64,000 bases of DNA from Neptuniibacter sp. (GTDB lineage: Bacteria; Pseudomonadota; Gammaproteobacteria; Pseudomonadales; Balneatricaceae): assembly GCF_024231755.1 (NCBI RefSeq), contig NZ_JAAEQH010000210.1:1-64000 (forward strand), given 5' to 3'. Position 1 is the stretch's first letter. The number at the start of each line of letters is the position of its first letter. Both the position numbers and the translations under genes were made by a program. Under the pieces are notes generated by a model. It was given only the letters and a program-made list of their open reading frames with translations, did not search any database and was not told where the DNA came from. Positions 52,417 to 61,027 of this stretch are shown here, one piece after another.

Positions 52417-53421
52417 TCAACCGAATGGTGCAACTATATCCAGATCCAACAACTCAGGAAATGCATTTCGCACCTGTGCTTCATACTCGCTATGGAACAG
52501 TAGTTTGAGGTTGGGTCCCGCATCCATAGTTAGATACACGGGTACTCCCAGTGCTCGCAACTCCCATACCCTATGCATAGCCGCTACAGATTCAGGTTGC
52601 CAGTAAAGTAACGGTGGCCATGAAGCGATCATTGTTGCATGCATGGAAAGTGCATTCTGCTCTGCGGTTTGTCCAAGTAACTCTAAATCACGATCCGCAA
52701 TAGCTCGCTTGATAGTCGCCAGATCATTTGCTGCCTGTTGTGGCCACGATTGATATAGATCGGCCGATTCAACGGTACGCTGCATCCCGGAGCGGGAATC
52801 AACTTTCTTCGCTCCGGTTGCTACTTTCAACAAACCAATACGGAAGCCGGGCCAAGTGATATCCAGACGCTCAGCGCAGCTATCCATGCCATCATCACGC
52901 ACACCTTTGTGCCACTCGACAAAACCCTGATAGATAGAACGAGAAGCACTGCCACTGCCCATCCGGGCAAAAGCGGACAGTTTATCGTCGCTCAGTCCAA
53001 GGTTATAAAAATCATTGATTGCCAGCGTAAGTGCTGCAAAACCAGAAGCAGACGAAGCAAGTCCAGCAGCGGTTGGAATGTTATTAATTGTTTTTACACA
53101 AACAGGCTGATTAAGCTCACCTCTGAACAGATTGATAAAAGCGATCACCTTGCGAGCGAAACTATTATCTTCAGCCTGTAATTCATGATTCAAGTAAACC
53201 TGATCAGCTCCAGTTTCTGATTCGGTTATTTCAGTACGGCTGCCCAGTTCTCCTAGAGAAATAGAGAGCGAACCATTAATTGGTAGATTGAGTTCCACAT
53301 CACGTTTACCCCAATACTTACACAACGCAATGTTACTGGGAGCAAAAGCTTCGGCATGCGTGCCAGGTAAAGGTTGATCGGGCAGATAAGTGTTAATAAC
53401 AGTCTGCTTAGTGATACTCAA
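52417..53421 (-). CDS. mvaD: Diphosphomevalonate decarboxylase
   Basis: A 334-residue GHMP-family enzyme making isopentenyl diphosphate from mevalonate diphosphate with ATP. The start motif is APSNIALCKYWGKRDVELNLP (~27-47), the phosphate loop NIPTAAGLASSASGFAALTLA (~112-132), and the catalytic Asp lies in YLTMDAGPNLKLL (~300). It ends the mevalonate operon and overlaps the preceding kinase gene by 14 bases. Confidence 0.93.
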   Translation of the reverse strand: MSITKQTVINTYLPDQPLPGTHAEAFAPSNIALCKYWGKRDVELNLPINGSLSISLGELGSRTEITESETGADQVYLNHELQAEDNSFARKVIAFINLFRGELNQPVCVKTINNIPTAAGLASSASGFAALTLAINDFYNLGLSDDKLSAFARMGSGSASRSIYQGFVEWHKGVRDDGMDSCAERLDITWPGFRIGLLKVATGAKKVDSRSGMQRTVESADLYQSWPQQAANDLATIKRAIADRDLELLGQTAEQNALSMHATMIASWPPLLYWQPESVAAMHRVWELRALGVPVYLTMDAGPNLKLLFHSEYEAQVRNAFPELLDLDIVAPFG

Positions 53422-54349
53422 TGGTGACTCCTTGCTCAGATACGGCTACAGGTATCTGCTCATATGAAATAGATAACTCTGGATCGGCTCCTAAAGCCAA
53501 CACACAATCCCCAAGACCGGAGCCTGAGATTTTGGCCCCTTGGATACGCTCACTTTCGCGCAAAGCATAAACGATTTCGCTGATAGATTTATCCGAGACA
53601 CCTAGCGCGTCCATCAATCCCTGATAATTATTCATCAGGTTGCCAAGATTACCCCAATCTCCAGTTGAGACAGCTTGTTCAGCCTTATCGGTAACCAGCC
53701 CCATCAACTTGTAGATATCCCGGTACACATCGGGATTATTAGCGCAAAAGCCCTCGACGATCTTAAGCACATCCGGTGTTTTGGTTTTATAACCCGCATA
53801 ATAGAGCGAGATCTCTGGTAAACCTGCAAGAGCCTTTATTTTACGAGGCTTCACCCGGTAAGAAACGGTCGAACCATAAATACTGGCAACTAGATCAGTC
53901 CCCGAACCTCTGCCATCTTGAACCTGATGGACGACTTTTAAAGCAAGATCAAACAGCTCATCCTTTTCCGTACTACCACCGGCATAAGCAGACAATGCAG
54001 CCACGACCCCTGCAGTTACTGCAGCTGAAGAACCTAGACCGACTGTATGCGAGAACTCTGAACTGATTTTTAGGGAGAAACCTGAAGGCAGCTCTTTTAC
54101 CAAAAGTTCCACTGCAGCTAACACGAAGCTTAGTTTTGGTTCCTGTTGAAGATCAGTAAGCGATGCCTTGTACTGAGCTAAAGCGGAATCAATTAATATC
54201 TCATCGGATTCCAAAGGTATCAGCTCTATATGGATATATTTATCCACTGCACAAGCCAACGCTTTTTCTCCAAAAAGAACCGAGTGTTCTCCCATCAGCA
54301 TGATACTGCCAGGTACTTTAACTTTAATCTTTTTCAAGACAAGCTCCAT
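53408..54349 (-). CDS. GHMP kinase of the mevalonate pathway (mevalonate kinase or phosphomevalonate kinase)
   Basis: A 313-residue GHMP kinase. Motifs: PGSIMLMGEHSVLFGEKALACAVDKYI (~14-40), the phosphate loop TVGLGSSAAVTAGVV (~106-120), a catalytic-type Asp in GRGSGTDLVAS (~146-156), and KISGSGLGDCVLALG (~273-287). The operon needs one mevalonate kinase and one phosphomevalonate kinase; the GLGDC ending and the GEH start resemble annotated mevalonate kinases of gammaproteobacterial operons, but I cannot settle which of the two kinases this is. It overlaps the next kinase gene by 26 bases. Confidence 0.85.
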   Translation of the reverse strand: MELVLKKIKVKVPGSIMLMGEHSVLFGEKALACAVDKYIHIELIPLESDEILIDSALAQYKASLTDLQQEPKLSFVLAAVELLVKELPSGFSLKISSEFSHTVGLGSSAAVTAGVVAALSAYAGGSTEKDELFDLALKVVHQVQDGRGSGTDLVASIYGSTVSYRVKPRKIKALAGLPEISLYYAGYKTKTPDVLKIVEGFCANNPDVYRDIYKLMGLVTDKAEQAVSTGDWGNLGNLMNNYQGLMDALGVSDKSISEIVYALRESERIQGAKISGSGLGDCVLALGADPELSISYEQIPVAVSEQGVTIEYH

Positions 54350-55334
54350 GATATGACGGTTTCAGCGGTTCGAGACAGATCTGTAAAGAACGAGATATAT
54401 CATTCACATTAAGGTCAGGTAGATAAACCAATACTTGACCGCCGCTTTCTCCCTGAATAGAACCCGCGCCACAAATCTTAGCTGCGCCACCTAAACGTTC
54501 AATTTCGCGGATAACCTTCTCAACCGGTTTTGGTACTACGCCAATCTGTTCGAGCAACTGTGAATTACATCGGATCTGCTCCAGTATCCGAGATGGTTTT
54601 TTATCTTTTAGAGCCTTTTCAAACGTTTCTGTGACAACCTTAAACTTATCCCAGATATCAGAGGAAGCATGTTTCTGGCGAACTGCAGCAACCGTTTCAC
54701 CTGTAGTTGAATCCGGCGTACCGCTACTCCAGGTATACCAGTTCTGATCCAGGTTGATGGGTAACGAACTAACATGTCCCCCTACCACTTTAATCACACC
54801 ACCATAGGTAACCGCTGCAGCATCAATAGCACTACCCCGCCCATGCTGGAGACGTTCACAGTACCGAACTCTGGTAAACAGGTTATCAAGATCTGAATTA
54901 AAACTTGCCGAGCTCTCCCTTGCCGAACTCTCCGCTAATTTTGATAACGCGGCAATTACTGCTGCAGATGAACCCATACCTGAACCAGTAGGAATATCAC
55001 TTTTTATATCAATTTGACCAGAACTCTTAAATCCTGACTGGGCGAGAGTATAGAAAAGTAGATCACCTGGTGAATCAAGTAGTTCAGAAATACTGATTTG
55101 ATCAGAAATAAAACGTTGAAAACGCTGATCCAATAGCTCAACCAAGGACTGTAATTCAGATGTCTTAAGCTTGAATATGCCTAGACCGTATGAATGAATG
55201 GTGAGGCTATTGGTATCATGAGGAGTAAAAGCTGCCGTTACAGATTGCTCTACTGCAACAGCAATAGCAGGAGCCCCATAAACTACCGAGTGTTCCCCAC
55301 TCAGTATGAGTTTACCAGGGGCCTTAGCCTTCAT
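54324..55334 (-). CDS. GHMP kinase of the mevalonate pathway (second of the mevalonate/phosphomevalonate pair)
   Basis: A 336-residue GHMP kinase. Motifs: APGKLILSGEHSVVYGAPAIA (~4-24), the loop IPTGSGMGSSAAVIAAL (~115-131), Asp in GRGSAIDAAAVTYGG (~168), and KICGAGSIQGESGG near ~298. The start motif is mevalonate-kinase-like, while the GAGSIQG end differs from standard mevalonate kinases, so it may be the phosphomevalonate kinase. Assignment between this and the neighbour stays open. It overlaps mvaS by one base (TAATG type). Confidence 0.85.
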   Translation of the reverse strand: MKAKAPGKLILSGEHSVVYGAPAIAVAVEQSVTAAFTPHDTNSLTIHSYGLGIFKLKTSELQSLVELLDQRFQRFISDQISISELLDSPGDLLFYTLAQSGFKSSGQIDIKSDIPTGSGMGSSAAVIAALSKLAESSARESSASFNSDLDNLFTRVRYCERLQHGRGSAIDAAAVTYGGVIKVVGGHVSSLPINLDQNWYTWSSGTPDSTTGETVAAVRQKHASSDIWDKFKVVTETFEKALKDKKPSRILEQIRCNSQLLEQIGVVPKPVEKVIREIERLGGAAKICGAGSIQGESGGQVLVYLPDLNVNDISRSLQICLEPLKPSYHGACLEKD

Positions 55335-56500
55335 TAGCAGATGACATATTCCCGTTTATGACCACTGATTGCAGCCAGACGGAAACGTCCAGTGGTACCT
55401 GCAGGAATATCATGATGCTCACCATCCTTTGGATCAGGATAGCGATAGAGCTGGAGATATTCGTCGTAACTCACTTCCTGACGCGCATCGAGCATGCTCT
55501 TATGATTCAACGTATGCAGGCATTTTTCATAACCAGCTACAACGGTGCCAGAGAAAAACTCAGCCACACAACCAGAACCATAGCTGAAGAAACCCACTTT
55601 TTTACCTGCCAGATTCTGTTTACAGTTTTCCAGCAAAGAGGTCAGGCCTATATACATCGAAGCAGTGTAGCTGTTTCCGATGATACGGTTATAGTGCAAC
55701 GTATCTTCAACCTGCTGTTCAACCTGTTCCAAGGTCAAACCAGCCTTGTTGATTTTGGCCAGATGCTTATGCGCTTTCTCAGCCATGCGACTGAATGGCA
55801 GATGATAGCAGAAATGAGAAAAATCATGGAACGCCAGGGCACTAACTTCAACGAAGTTTTCCCAGGTTTTCTTCAACGATTTCAGATAGATCTTAGTGGA
55901 ATACTTGCCATCAACCAGCGCTGTTGAGCGGTAATTAGGACGCCAGAAATCCATTACATCTTCAGTGTAGTTACCCACTTCTGGATCAATCTCAATCAGG
56001 CGTGGGTTTGCCGAGATAAGCATGGCAACCGCACCACAACCCTGAGTTGCTTCACCCGATGTATCAAGGTCATAACGGGCGATATCAGAAGCGATCACAA
56101 GAACCTTCTTCTCAGGTTGGCGAGCTACTAATGCACAGGCCATCTGAATCGCTGCAGTCGCGCTGTAACAAGCCTGTTTCAGCTCTACAACACGGCAGTT
56201 TGCATTCAGACCAAGCAACCGATGAACATATACACCTGCGGCTTTAGATTGATCTACACCGGTTTCAGTAGCAAACATCAGTGTACTTACTGAGTCAGCA
56301 CCTACACGTTCAATCAGAGGGTGAGCCGCATTAGCAGCCATTGTGACAACATCTTCATCAGGAGCAGCCATGGACATTTTTTCCTGGCCAATTCCCTGAT
56401 AATACTTTTCTGATTCGATCTGCTGAACTTCTGCCAGAGTTCGCAAATCTAAAAAGTAATTGGAAGTATAGAAACTAATTTCGTCAATACCGACAGACAT
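55334..56500 (-). CDS. mvaS: HMG-CoA synthase
   Basis: A 388-residue thiolase-fold enzyme joining acetoacetyl-CoA and acetyl-CoA to HMG-CoA. The catalytic Cys lies in VELKQACYSATAAIQMA (~111), the general acid Glu in TLMFATETGVDQSKAAG (~80), and the catalytic His in FHDFSHFCYHLPFSRMAEKAH (~235). Length matches bacterial MvaS. It is followed by the kinase genes with a one-base overlap and preceded by the isomerase gene at 15 bases. Confidence 0.93.
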   Translation of the reverse strand: MSVGIDEISFYTSNYFLDLRTLAEVQQIESEKYYQGIGQEKMSMAAPDEDVVTMAANAAHPLIERVGADSVSTLMFATETGVDQSKAAGVYVHRLLGLNANCRVVELKQACYSATAAIQMACALVARQPEKKVLVIASDIARYDLDTSGEATQGCGAVAMLISANPRLIEIDPEVGNYTEDVMDFWRPNYRSTALVDGKYSTKIYLKSLKKTWENFVEVSALAFHDFSHFCYHLPFSRMAEKAHKHLAKINKAGLTLEQVEQQVEDTLHYNRIIGNSYTASMYIGLTSLLENCKQNLAGKKVGFFSYGSGCVAEFFSGTVVAGYEKCLHTLNHKSMLDARQEVSYDEYLQLYRYPDPKDGEHHDIPAGTTGRFRLAAISGHKREYVIC

Positions 56501-56515
56501 TATTGGGTCTCGATC

Positions 56516-57544
56516 CTAGCACTCATCTAATATCAGCGTCCGGTTATTAAATAATGAAGCGACATCCGGAGCGCCTAGCAGAAACATAGCTGTTCTGAAT
56601 TCTGTTCTAATTTTTTCAATCTCTTCCACCACAGCATCAGCTGATTTCATCGCTGGTTTAAGCAGTGGAGCAGCCATGCCGCATAAAGAGGCGCCGAGTA
56701 TAACAGATTTAACCATATCAATCCCATCTCTTAGTCCACCACTTGCAACTATTGTGGCACGACTATGGTAGGGGCTGGCTAATGTTAGAGCTCTAGGAGT
56801 TGGAATGCCCCAATCCTGGAACTTAAGGCCGATGTTATTCTGGTCTTTACGACGGTGATGCTCAATTCGACTCCACGAGGTGCCACCTGTACCTGCGACA
56901 TCAAAACAGCTAACACCCGCTGCTAAGCCAAGCTCAATATCAGCTGGAGAGAGACCGCTGCCCACTTCCTTTAGCAAGACAGGAACATCCAGCTGTTTAA
57001 CCAACTCAGCTATTGAATCCTTAAGATTGGAGAAATCAGTATCCCCTTCGGGCTGAACCGCCTCCTGAAGTGGATTTAGATGAAGATAGAGAGCGTCAGC
57101 TTTAAGACAATCAACCGCCTGCTGAGCTTGTTCAGCGGTAATACCATAATTCAGCTGTACGGCCCCTAGATTACCTATCAGCGGCACATCTGGAGCCAAT
57201 TCTCGTAATTCAAAGCTGGAGCGTGCTTCTGGGGTGGTAAACATCACACGCTGCGAACCTACCGCCATGGCAACTTTTGTACGTTGTGCAGCTTCCGCCA
57301 GATTACGATTAATAGTTTTGATCAACTCATGATCCCCTCCGGTCATAGAAGAAATCAATAGCGGGAAACTCAGGTCATAACCAAGAAAACGAGAGGATGT
57401 ATCAACATCGTTGAGCGATACTTCCGGCAAGGCACGATGCATCAGACGCATACGATCGAAATAATGGCCGCTACGGTCTGTATCAGGGTCATTTTCTATC
57501 GCTCGGATATGCTCCAATTTACGATCATTGGTTTGATCAGACAT
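56516..57544 (-). CDS. fni: Isopentenyl-diphosphate delta-isomerase type 2
   Basis: A 342-residue FMN- and Mg-dependent isomerase converting IPP to DMAPP. Motifs: RKLEHIRAIENDP near the start, PLLISSMTGGDHE (FMN site, ~60-72), VAMAVGSQR, HLNPLQEAVQPEGDTDF (~155-170), VLLKEVGSGLSP, and the FDVAGTGGTSW glycine loop. Type 2 isomerase often travels with mevalonate operons. It overlaps mvaA by one base. Confidence 0.95.
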   Translation of the reverse strand: MSDQTNDRKLEHIRAIENDPDTDRSGHYFDRMRLMHRALPEVSLNDVDTSSRFLGYDLSFPLLISSMTGGDHELIKTINRNLAEAAQRTKVAMAVGSQRVMFTTPEARSSFELRELAPDVPLIGNLGAVQLNYGITAEQAQQAVDCLKADALYLHLNPLQEAVQPEGDTDFSNLKDSIAELVKQLDVPVLLKEVGSGLSPADIELGLAAGVSCFDVAGTGGTSWSRIEHHRRKDQNNIGLKFQDWGIPTPRALTLASPYHSRATIVASGGLRDGIDMVKSVILGASLCGMAAPLLKPAMKSADAVVEEIEKIRTEFRTAMFLLGAPDVASLFNNRTLILDEC

Positions 57545-58578
57545 TATCGCTCCAACTTAAGATGAGCTTCCATCAACTCACCTGGGTTGGTTTGTGCAGC
57601 AATCAAAGACAGTTCTCCACACAAGACCGTTGCCGCACAAATGGCAGCAAGGCGACGCGCGTTCTCACCTGGCTCTCTGTCCTCTTTACAGCCTAGAGCT
57701 GCAAGATTCTCTTCTACAAAATCGATGCCTTTGCCATTACCCACAGAACCCATGATCAGGTTTGGTAGAGTACAGGAGAAATACAGATCACCATCACGTA
57801 CCTCCGCGTGCACAATTCCCTGTGAACCCTCAATAATATTTGCGGCGTCCTGACCCGTGGCCAGATAAAAAGCCAGCAACATATTTGCATAATGGGCATT
57901 CGCGCTTCGCAGCCCACCCGCAATCATTGTTCCAATCAGGTTTTTTTTGATATTCAGATCAACCACTTTTTCAGGCGTGGTTTTAAGACGGCGCTCGCAC
58001 AATTCACGTGATATCAGAATCTCACTGACAACATATTTACCACGACCAAGAATGCCATTTACAGCCGTCGCTTTTTTGTCTGAGCAGTAGTTTCCGGAGA
58101 TGGATGAGTAACGAAGCTGAGGGTATTCAGTCAAAATCCACGGAATAATCTTATCTGCGGCATTGGTCACCATATTATGACCAGATGCATCACCCGTGGT
58201 GAATTCAAGTCGCAGATAGATCAAATTGGCCACAATCTGGCTGTTCAGGTCGATCAGTTTGGCAAAACGGCTCGTTTGCGCAACCACTTCATTCAGATCA
58301 GCCATACGACCCTTAATCGAATTCAGCGCCAGCATTGCCGCTTCAGCGTCATCAGCTTCTAGTAGAATCGAGCGACTCATTCGCTCATCAACCACAGTTG
58401 TTTTGATACCTTCAGTCAAGACAGAAACACGAGCACCACGTCCCACTGACGGCCATAAAGGCGTTTCGTAGGTCGCCAGAGGAACAGATATTTTTTCATC
58501 CAATACAGGACCGGTAATTTTAATCGGGCCAACATTCCGCATTGGGATAGGCGCTTGACTGATTTTATGTGCTTTCAT
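57544..58578 (-). CDS. mvaA: HMG-CoA reductase
   Basis: A 344-residue catalytic-domain-only reductase that makes mevalonate from HMG-CoA. Alignment with the human enzyme is direct: catalytic Glu in VPLATYETPLW, Lys in GNYCSDKKATAVNGILGRGK, Asp in GQDAANIIEGSQG, and the final His in GELMEAHLK (human His866). The cofactor loop is TGDASGHNMVT. These forms are closer to class I (eukaryote/archaea type) than to the longer bacterial class II, which suggests acquisition by transfer. First gene of the operon, with hairpins just upstream and no clear ribosome site. Confidence 0.92.
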   Translation of the reverse strand: MKAHKISQAPIPMRNVGPIKITGPVLDEKISVPLATYETPLWPSVGRGARVSVLTEGIKTTVVDERMSRSILLEADDAEAAMLALNSIKGRMADLNEVVAQTSRFAKLIDLNSQIVANLIYLRLEFTTGDASGHNMVTNAADKIIPWILTEYPQLRYSSISGNYCSDKKATAVNGILGRGKYVVSEILISRELCERRLKTTPEKVVDLNIKKNLIGTMIAGGLRSANAHYANMLLAFYLATGQDAANIIEGSQGIVHAEVRDGDLYFSCTLPNLIMGSVGNGKGIDFVEENLAALGCKEDREPGENARRLAAICAATVLCGELSLIAAQTNPGELMEAHLKLER

Positions 58579-58599
58579 TAAAAAATTTGCTGCAACGAA

Positions 58600-58624
58600 A
58601 AAGGGCTGCTTTACGCAACCCTTT
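58600..58624 (-). terminator. Hairpin terminator between tolC and mvaA
   Basis: Arms AAAGGGCTGC (58600-58609) and GCAACCCTTT (58615-58624) with a 5-base loop and one G-U pair. On the minus strand a five-T run follows (58598-58602). It lies only ~20 bases before the mvaA start, so it either ends the secretion operon or acts as an attenuator of the mevalonate operon. Confidence 0.7.
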
Positions 58625-58639
58625 GATAATATTTAAGTA

Positions 58640-58667
58640 GCTCAGGCTTATTTTAGCTAACCTGAGC
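58640..58667 (-). promoter_or_regulatory. Second inverted repeat in the tolC-mvaA gap
   Basis: Arms GCTCAGG (58640-58646) and CCTGAGC (58661-58667) with a 14-base loop. It stands upstream of the terminator hairpin in the direction of mvaA transcription. Confidence 0.4.
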
Positions 58668-58683
58668 GGCTTATTTCAATTAC

Positions 58684-60096
58684 TCAAGTGCCTTTGTTTG
58701 CTTTGTCTTGAAGCTGAGCCTTATTCTTTTCCATAGCCGTTTCAGGATCCAGAATCACAACGTCTGTTGTAAAATTCTCCACGTCCCCTAAATTAGGCTC
58801 TGGCATTACTAACTCAAGCGCATCCAACAGTAAGCCCATACCATCTAGCATCCGGAAATGCGTTATTAGATGATCATGCTGGGTGTTAGAAAGATCAATT
58901 TTCGAAGAGAAAACCTCATTTTCTGTATCCAATAGATCCAGCAGTGAACGCTGCCCGATATTAAACTGTTTCTGATACGAATCACGAGTTGAGGTACTAG
59001 AAAGTACATGTTGCTCAAGGAATGGAACCTGACGCGTGAGAATCTGGTGAGCATTCCATGACAACTCAAGGCTTTGGATCACTTCGCGGCGTGTATTCTT
59101 ATGAATGGAGCGTGCTTCTTCAATTTGATACTGAGTTTCACGTACACGGGCCTTATCGCCACCACCATTATAAAGGTTATAGCGCATACGAATCATCGCA
59201 GTTAGATCTTCGTTTGTGCCATTCACACCGTCTATATCATTGTTCCAAGTACGATCAATTTCCAGATCGACACGTGGGTAGTAATTTCTCTTAGCTGCAT
59301 TGTATTGTGCAATCGCAGCCTCAGCATCAGCTACCGCTACCTGAAGAGTAGGATGGTTTTCAAAGGCTATTTTCTTAGCTGCTTCAAGAGACTCTGGAAT
59401 CTCCTGATCAGCTTTATCTGCTAAGGCAGGGTATTCCAGGTCAGCTGGCGCCTTGGAACCAAGAACTCTGAAATAGTTAGCTTCAGCATCTAATAAGTTA
59501 TTCTCTTCTGCGAGAACATTAACTTCGGCAAGCGCTAATCGACCTTCAGCCTGTTCGATGGAAGCCAGCGCTCCCAGACCTGATTCTGAACGACGTTTAA
59601 TTTGATCGTAAATCTTTACGTGGTTGTAAAGGTTTTCTTTGGTCAGACGTAATAGCTCACGTCGGCGATTAACCTCAACGTAGGCACGTGAAGCTTCTAG
59701 AATAAAGTTTTCTGCTACATCTTCTAAGCGGCGGTCTGCGGAATTAGCACGGGCTTTGTGTCGCTCAACCTCACTGGAGGTCGCAAATCCGTCAAATAAC
59801 ATCTGACGCAAGCTCAAACGAGCTTCACCACGTGTTAATTCTACATCCCCATCATTAGCACGTGTTGTTGAGTTATTGGTCCACTCATACCCTATACCTG
59901 CTTCAACATCGATTTTCGGAAAATAGCCAGACTTCGCCTGGGCAATCTCCTGATAAATCGAGTTTCTCGCATTAACAGCTCTTGTGATTTCCGGGCTTTC
60001 TGATAGGCCCTCAGCAATTACTTCTTCTAAAGTAGCTGCCTGCATCGTTGTCGCTGTCATCCCTAAAATAACGCCAGCAATTACTGACCTGGACAT
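58684..60096 (-). CDS. TolC-family outer-membrane channel of type I secretion
   Basis: A 470-residue protein. The signal peptide ends after MQA (~20). Two repeated OEP domains follow: from ATLEEVIAEGLSESPEI (~21) and from ESLEAAKKIAFENHPTL (~240), with conserved LSLRQMLFDGFAT and IRMRYNLYNGGGDKARV strands. It forms the trimeric outer-membrane tunnel for the ABC/HlyD pair encoded upstream on the same strand, as LapE does for giant adhesins. The C-terminal ~45 residues are charged. Last gene of the operon. Confidence 0.9.
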   Translation of the reverse strand: MSRSVIAGVILGMTATTMQAATLEEVIAEGLSESPEITRAVNARNSIYQEIAQAKSGYFPKIDVEAGIGYEWTNNSTTRANDGDVELTRGEARLSLRQMLFDGFATSSEVERHKARANSADRRLEDVAENFILEASRAYVEVNRRRELLRLTKENLYNHVKIYDQIKRRSESGLGALASIEQAEGRLALAEVNVLAEENNLLDAEANYFRVLGSKAPADLEYPALADKADQEIPESLEAAKKIAFENHPTLQVAVADAEAAIAQYNAAKRNYYPRVDLEIDRTWNNDIDGVNGTNEDLTAMIRMRYNLYNGGGDKARVRETQYQIEEARSIHKNTRREVIQSLELSWNAHQILTRQVPFLEQHVLSSTSTRDSYQKQFNIGQRSLLDLLDTENEVFSSKIDLSNTQHDHLITHFRMLDGMGLLLDALELVMPEPNLGDVENFTTDVVILDPETAMEKNKAQLQDKANKGT

Positions 60097-60162
60097 AAAA
60101 ACTCCACCTTCTATGTATCAAATAGTTCGTAGCCACTTTAACTTGCATTACTAAACAAACAC

Positions 60163-60807
60163 TTAAGCCGTGACCGGTGTCTTACTTGCCATTAACACAA
60201 GAGAGATCCGATCTGACGCCCCTGTTTTCTGAAAAATAGAACTCAGATGGGCTTTTACTGTTCGTTCAGTTATATCAAGTTCGCGGGCAATATCCTTGTT
60301 ACTAGCGCCTGTTACCAGGACAGCCAGTACATCTTGCTCACGACTGCTCAAGTCTTCAAAAATACTAATAGACTCTGCGGTGTCCACTTTACTATCTGTC
60401 ACAGATGAACTACTTAACAATCTTCTAAGAAGCTTTTGCAGTAGTTCTGGCCCTGCCCAGATATCACCACGGAGTACAGTCTTCACTACTTCAGAAAGCA
60501 GTGAACCTGTCACATACGTGTTTGTATAACCATTTGCACCTAACTGAAGTACCTCTACACCTTCACTCTCATTCGGTGTATCAGTACACACAATTACAAT
60601 GGCGCTAGGATTATGCGCTTTAAAACTGAATATTAGCTTACTATCGGCTGCATCAACAGAACTTATATGGACCAATAAGATTTCATTGCCGTCTTTCAGC
60701 TTAGTAGTTATATCGGCGGCCCTAATAACTTCAGGCTTCCAATCCACCAGTAATTTGTTCCAACGTTCCAAAACCTTTGGTCGGTTACCGACGAAAAACA
60801 GCTTCAT
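60163..60807 (-). CDS. LuxR-type regulator with degenerate receiver domain
   Basis: A 214-residue response-regulator-like protein. The LuxR HTH is clear (~150-210; FEDLSSREQDVLAVLVTGASNKDIARELDITERTVKAHLSSIFQKTG). The N-terminal domain has the receiver fold, but the phosphoacceptor strand reads EILLVHISSV with His where Asp is expected (~46), and the acidic pair at the start is absent. It therefore is unlikely to be switched by phosphorylation and may respond to protein or ligand binding. It sits between the HlyD and TolC genes and probably regulates the secretion system or its adhesin. Confidence 0.87.
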   Translation of the reverse strand: MKLFFVGNRPKVLERWNKLLVDWKPEVIRAADITTKLKDGNEILLVHISSVDAADSKLIFSFKAHNPSAIVIVCTDTPNESEGVEVLQLGANGYTNTYVTGSLLSEVVKTVLRGDIWAGPELLQKLLRRLLSSSSVTDSKVDTAESISIFEDLSSREQDVLAVLVTGASNKDIARELDITERTVKAHLSSIFQKTGASDRISLVLMASKTPVTA

Positions 60808-61027
60808 AATTTCCCAACTTATCTTGCCTGATCATTGGCAAAAGCAACATCGTCATCGACATGTGCAAATTTTTTATTTTTCTTAATATAGAACAGCAAA
60901 CCTCATGTTTTCTGTTCTATCTACACCAAAAGCTCACTAATAAAGCCTTACAAAGCGAGCGGATAATAATACATACTCTACCTGAATAGAATATAAACGA
61001 CCTAACAATAAGTTACCATATTATGCA

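Noticed and set aside
55358-55927. A 189-codon plus-strand frame opposite mvaS
   Set aside because: It is antisense to a clear HMG-CoA synthase gene and has no family features or ribosome site.
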